Below, in pieces: positions 5,190 to 5,625 of a stretch of 5,625 nt of DNA. The notes beneath the pieces were generated by a model that was not told the DNA's origin, did no database searches, and worked only from the letters and a program-made list of their open reading frames with translations. The number at the start of each line of letters is the position of its first letter. Within the stretch, counting starts at the first letter, position 1. The DNA comes from Tardiphaga sp. (GTDB taxonomy: Bacteria; Pseudomonadota; Alphaproteobacteria; Rhizobiales; Xanthobacteraceae). The DNA is taken from NCBI GenBank assembly GCA_014377915.1, contig JACMOT010000571.1:1-5625 (forward strand). The letters are read 5' to 3'. The position numbers were made by a program, and so were the translations under genes.

Positions 5190-5498
5190 ATGGTGCAGCG
5201 AGTAATTTCCCGGACGCCGCGCAACGACGGCAAGAGGTTCATTTTTCGCCCCACCGATACGTTCATGCGGGCCCTGCTGGCGGCGGCGTGCCTGATCGGG
5301 ATTCTGGTGCTGACATTGTCGATGGCGATGGCGCAGGACGACGGAGGTCAGGCGCGGCAGGCCTGCGAGGTTGACTACCGCAAGCTGTGCACCGGCACCA
5401 TGCCTGGCGGCGGTCGCGTCCGCAAATGCCTGAACGACCATTTCGACGCGCTGTCCGACCCCTGCAAACAGGTAGTCTCCACATGGCCCAGCAAGTAA
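5190..5498 (+). CDS. Secreted cysteine-rich-repeat protein
   Basis: This 102-residue protein has an exported C-terminal domain with one cysteine-rich repeat of the PF00839 type (first described in Golgi apparatus protein 1, also found as short periplasmic proteins in Rhizobiales). The mature cysteines are C59, C67, C80 and C92 in the pattern ACEVDYRKLC, then VRKCL, then DPCKQVV, likely two disulfides. A hydrophobic signal segment at about 27-45 is followed by AMA-Q (cleavage near 48). The ATG at 5190 has GGAG (5181-5184) five bases upstream; it places 25 basic residues before the hydrophobic core, an unusually long n-region. The ATG at 5265 would give a normal signal peptide but has no visible ribosome site. 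It lies 102 bases after the sensor gene, so may be a target of the sigma factor. Function unknown. Confidence 0.78.
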   Translation: MVQRVISRTPRNDGKRFIFRPTDTFMRALLAAACLIGILVLTLSMAMAQDDGGQARQACEVDYRKLCTGTMPGGGRVRKCLNDHFDALSDPCKQVVSTWPSK

Positions 5499-5590
5499 CC
5501 GGTCTGGCGATCCAGACCGATGCTGACCGGGGATCGCAGGATCCGGTCGGCGATCGGCTGGCACAGGCGGTACCGCAGTTCTGGGTGAGT
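5498..5590 (+). pseudogene. Relic of a metallophosphoesterase 3' end
   Basis: Read in the frame of 5498, this stretch encodes TGLAIQTD (5498-5521) and RLAQAVPQFWVS (5555-5590). The intact phosphoesterase ends with SGVAVETD (2308-2331) and RLSQTVPEFWVN (2380-2415). By my count the last 36 bases agree at 29 positions and the first 24 at 15. The spacing differs by 15 bases, an in-frame five-codon deletion. Most residue changes are conservative (V/I, E/Q, S/A, N/S), suggesting the copy diverged as a working gene before being cut. The equivalent TAA stop is missing: the frame runs on through GTGAGTTTG into the repeat at 5604. An in-frame ATG at 5483 overlaps the cysteine-rich gene's end, but nothing upstream in that gene resembles the phosphoesterase catalytic core. 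Confidence 0.72.
5500..5519 (+). terminator. Hairpin after the cysteine-rich protein gene
   Basis: CGGTCTGG (5500-5507) and CCAGACCG (5512-5519) make a perfect eight-pair stem with loop CGAT, starting two bases after the TAA. The sequence after it (ATGCTGAC) has no T tract, so intrinsic termination would be inefficient. It lies inside the phosphoesterase relic, so the pairing may have evolved there or be coincidental. Confidence 0.4.
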
Positions 5591-5603
5591 TTGCGGCCTA
5601 TCG

Positions 5604-5625
5604 GTAGCCCGGATGAGCGAAGCGA
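5604..5625. repeat. Start of a GTAGCCCGGATGAGCGAAGCG-type repeat, cut by window end
   Basis: The last 22 bases begin GTAGCCCGGATGAGCGAAGC. From memory this is the first arm of a very common short intergenic repeat in Bradyrhizobium-like genomes, normally followed by AATCCGGG as the returning arm. The second arm would lie beyond the window. It begins 14 bases after the end of the phosphoesterase relic. Confidence 0.6.

Noticed and set aside
5277..5295. Possible lipoprotein lipobox (AAAC) in the Cys-rich protein
   Set aside because: The cysteine lies near the start of the hydrophobic core rather than after it, and position -3 is Ala with no proper L-A/S-G/A-C box.
4572..5564. Reverse-strand 330-codon frame across the sensor and Cys-rich genes
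   Set aside because: Antisense shadow. The + strand frames carry membrane anchors, cysteine patterns and ribosome sites; the reverse frame shows no domain.
1..5625. CRISPR array, tRNA, rRNA, transposase or integrase
   Set aside because: No regularly spaced repeats, no tRNA cloverleaf with the conserved T-arm, and no protein resembling a recombinase on either strand.

Overview
The window reads as a chromosomal segment of an alphaproteobacterium of the Bradyrhizobium/Rhodopseudomonas/Nitrobacter type. The basis is the high GC content, an alphaproteobacterial 6S RNA next to a 5-formyltetrahydrofolate cyclo-ligase gene, a YmdB-type metallophosphoesterase gene directly after it, an Omp25/Omp31-like porin, and intergenic repeats I associate with that group. 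All recognised genes are on the + strand. The genus is inferred from style, not from a database match.

Layout. Positions 7-141 hold a nested palindromic repeat. Positions ~281-428 encode 6S RNA (ssrS), ending in a terminator-like hairpin and T tract. Directly behind it lies a ParD/ParE-type toxin-antitoxin pair (443-1008). The toxin stop overlaps the start of fau (1005-1592) as ATGA. The metallophosphoesterase (1594-2418) follows after one base. ssrS and fau are neighbours in many proteobacteria, so the toxin-antitoxin pair looks like an insertion into a conserved RNA-enzyme unit.

Downstream, 2554-3270 encodes an outer membrane beta-barrel protein and 3304-3600 a small secreted cysteine-containing protein. 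A tightly overlapped three-gene regulatory module follows: ECF sigma factor (3674-4231), single-pass anti-sigma factor (4228-4647) and membrane-anchored periplasmic sensor-like protein (4644-5087). It resembles the CnrH/CnrY/CnrX arrangement, but the sensor contains no histidine. A secreted cysteine-rich-repeat protein (5190-5498) closes the block.

The most unexpected signal is at 5498-5590. It is not a recognised intact gene, yet it translates into a diverged copy of the last ~36 residues of the metallophosphoesterase encoded 3.2 kb upstream. The block 2419-5498 is therefore bracketed by the intact 3' end of that gene and a relic of a second 3' end, with a shared 12-base word (AGTTCTGGGTGA). 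This suggests that the porin, sigma module and Cys-rich genes were inserted at, or recombined into, the end of the metallophosphoesterase gene. Fragments of intergenic repeats lie near both edges (2421-2432 and 5604-5625).

No tRNA, rRNA, CRISPR array, transposase or integrase is visible. The only gene-free stretch over 300 bases is 1-442, accounted for by the palindrome, an unassigned probable promoter region (142-280) and 6S RNA.
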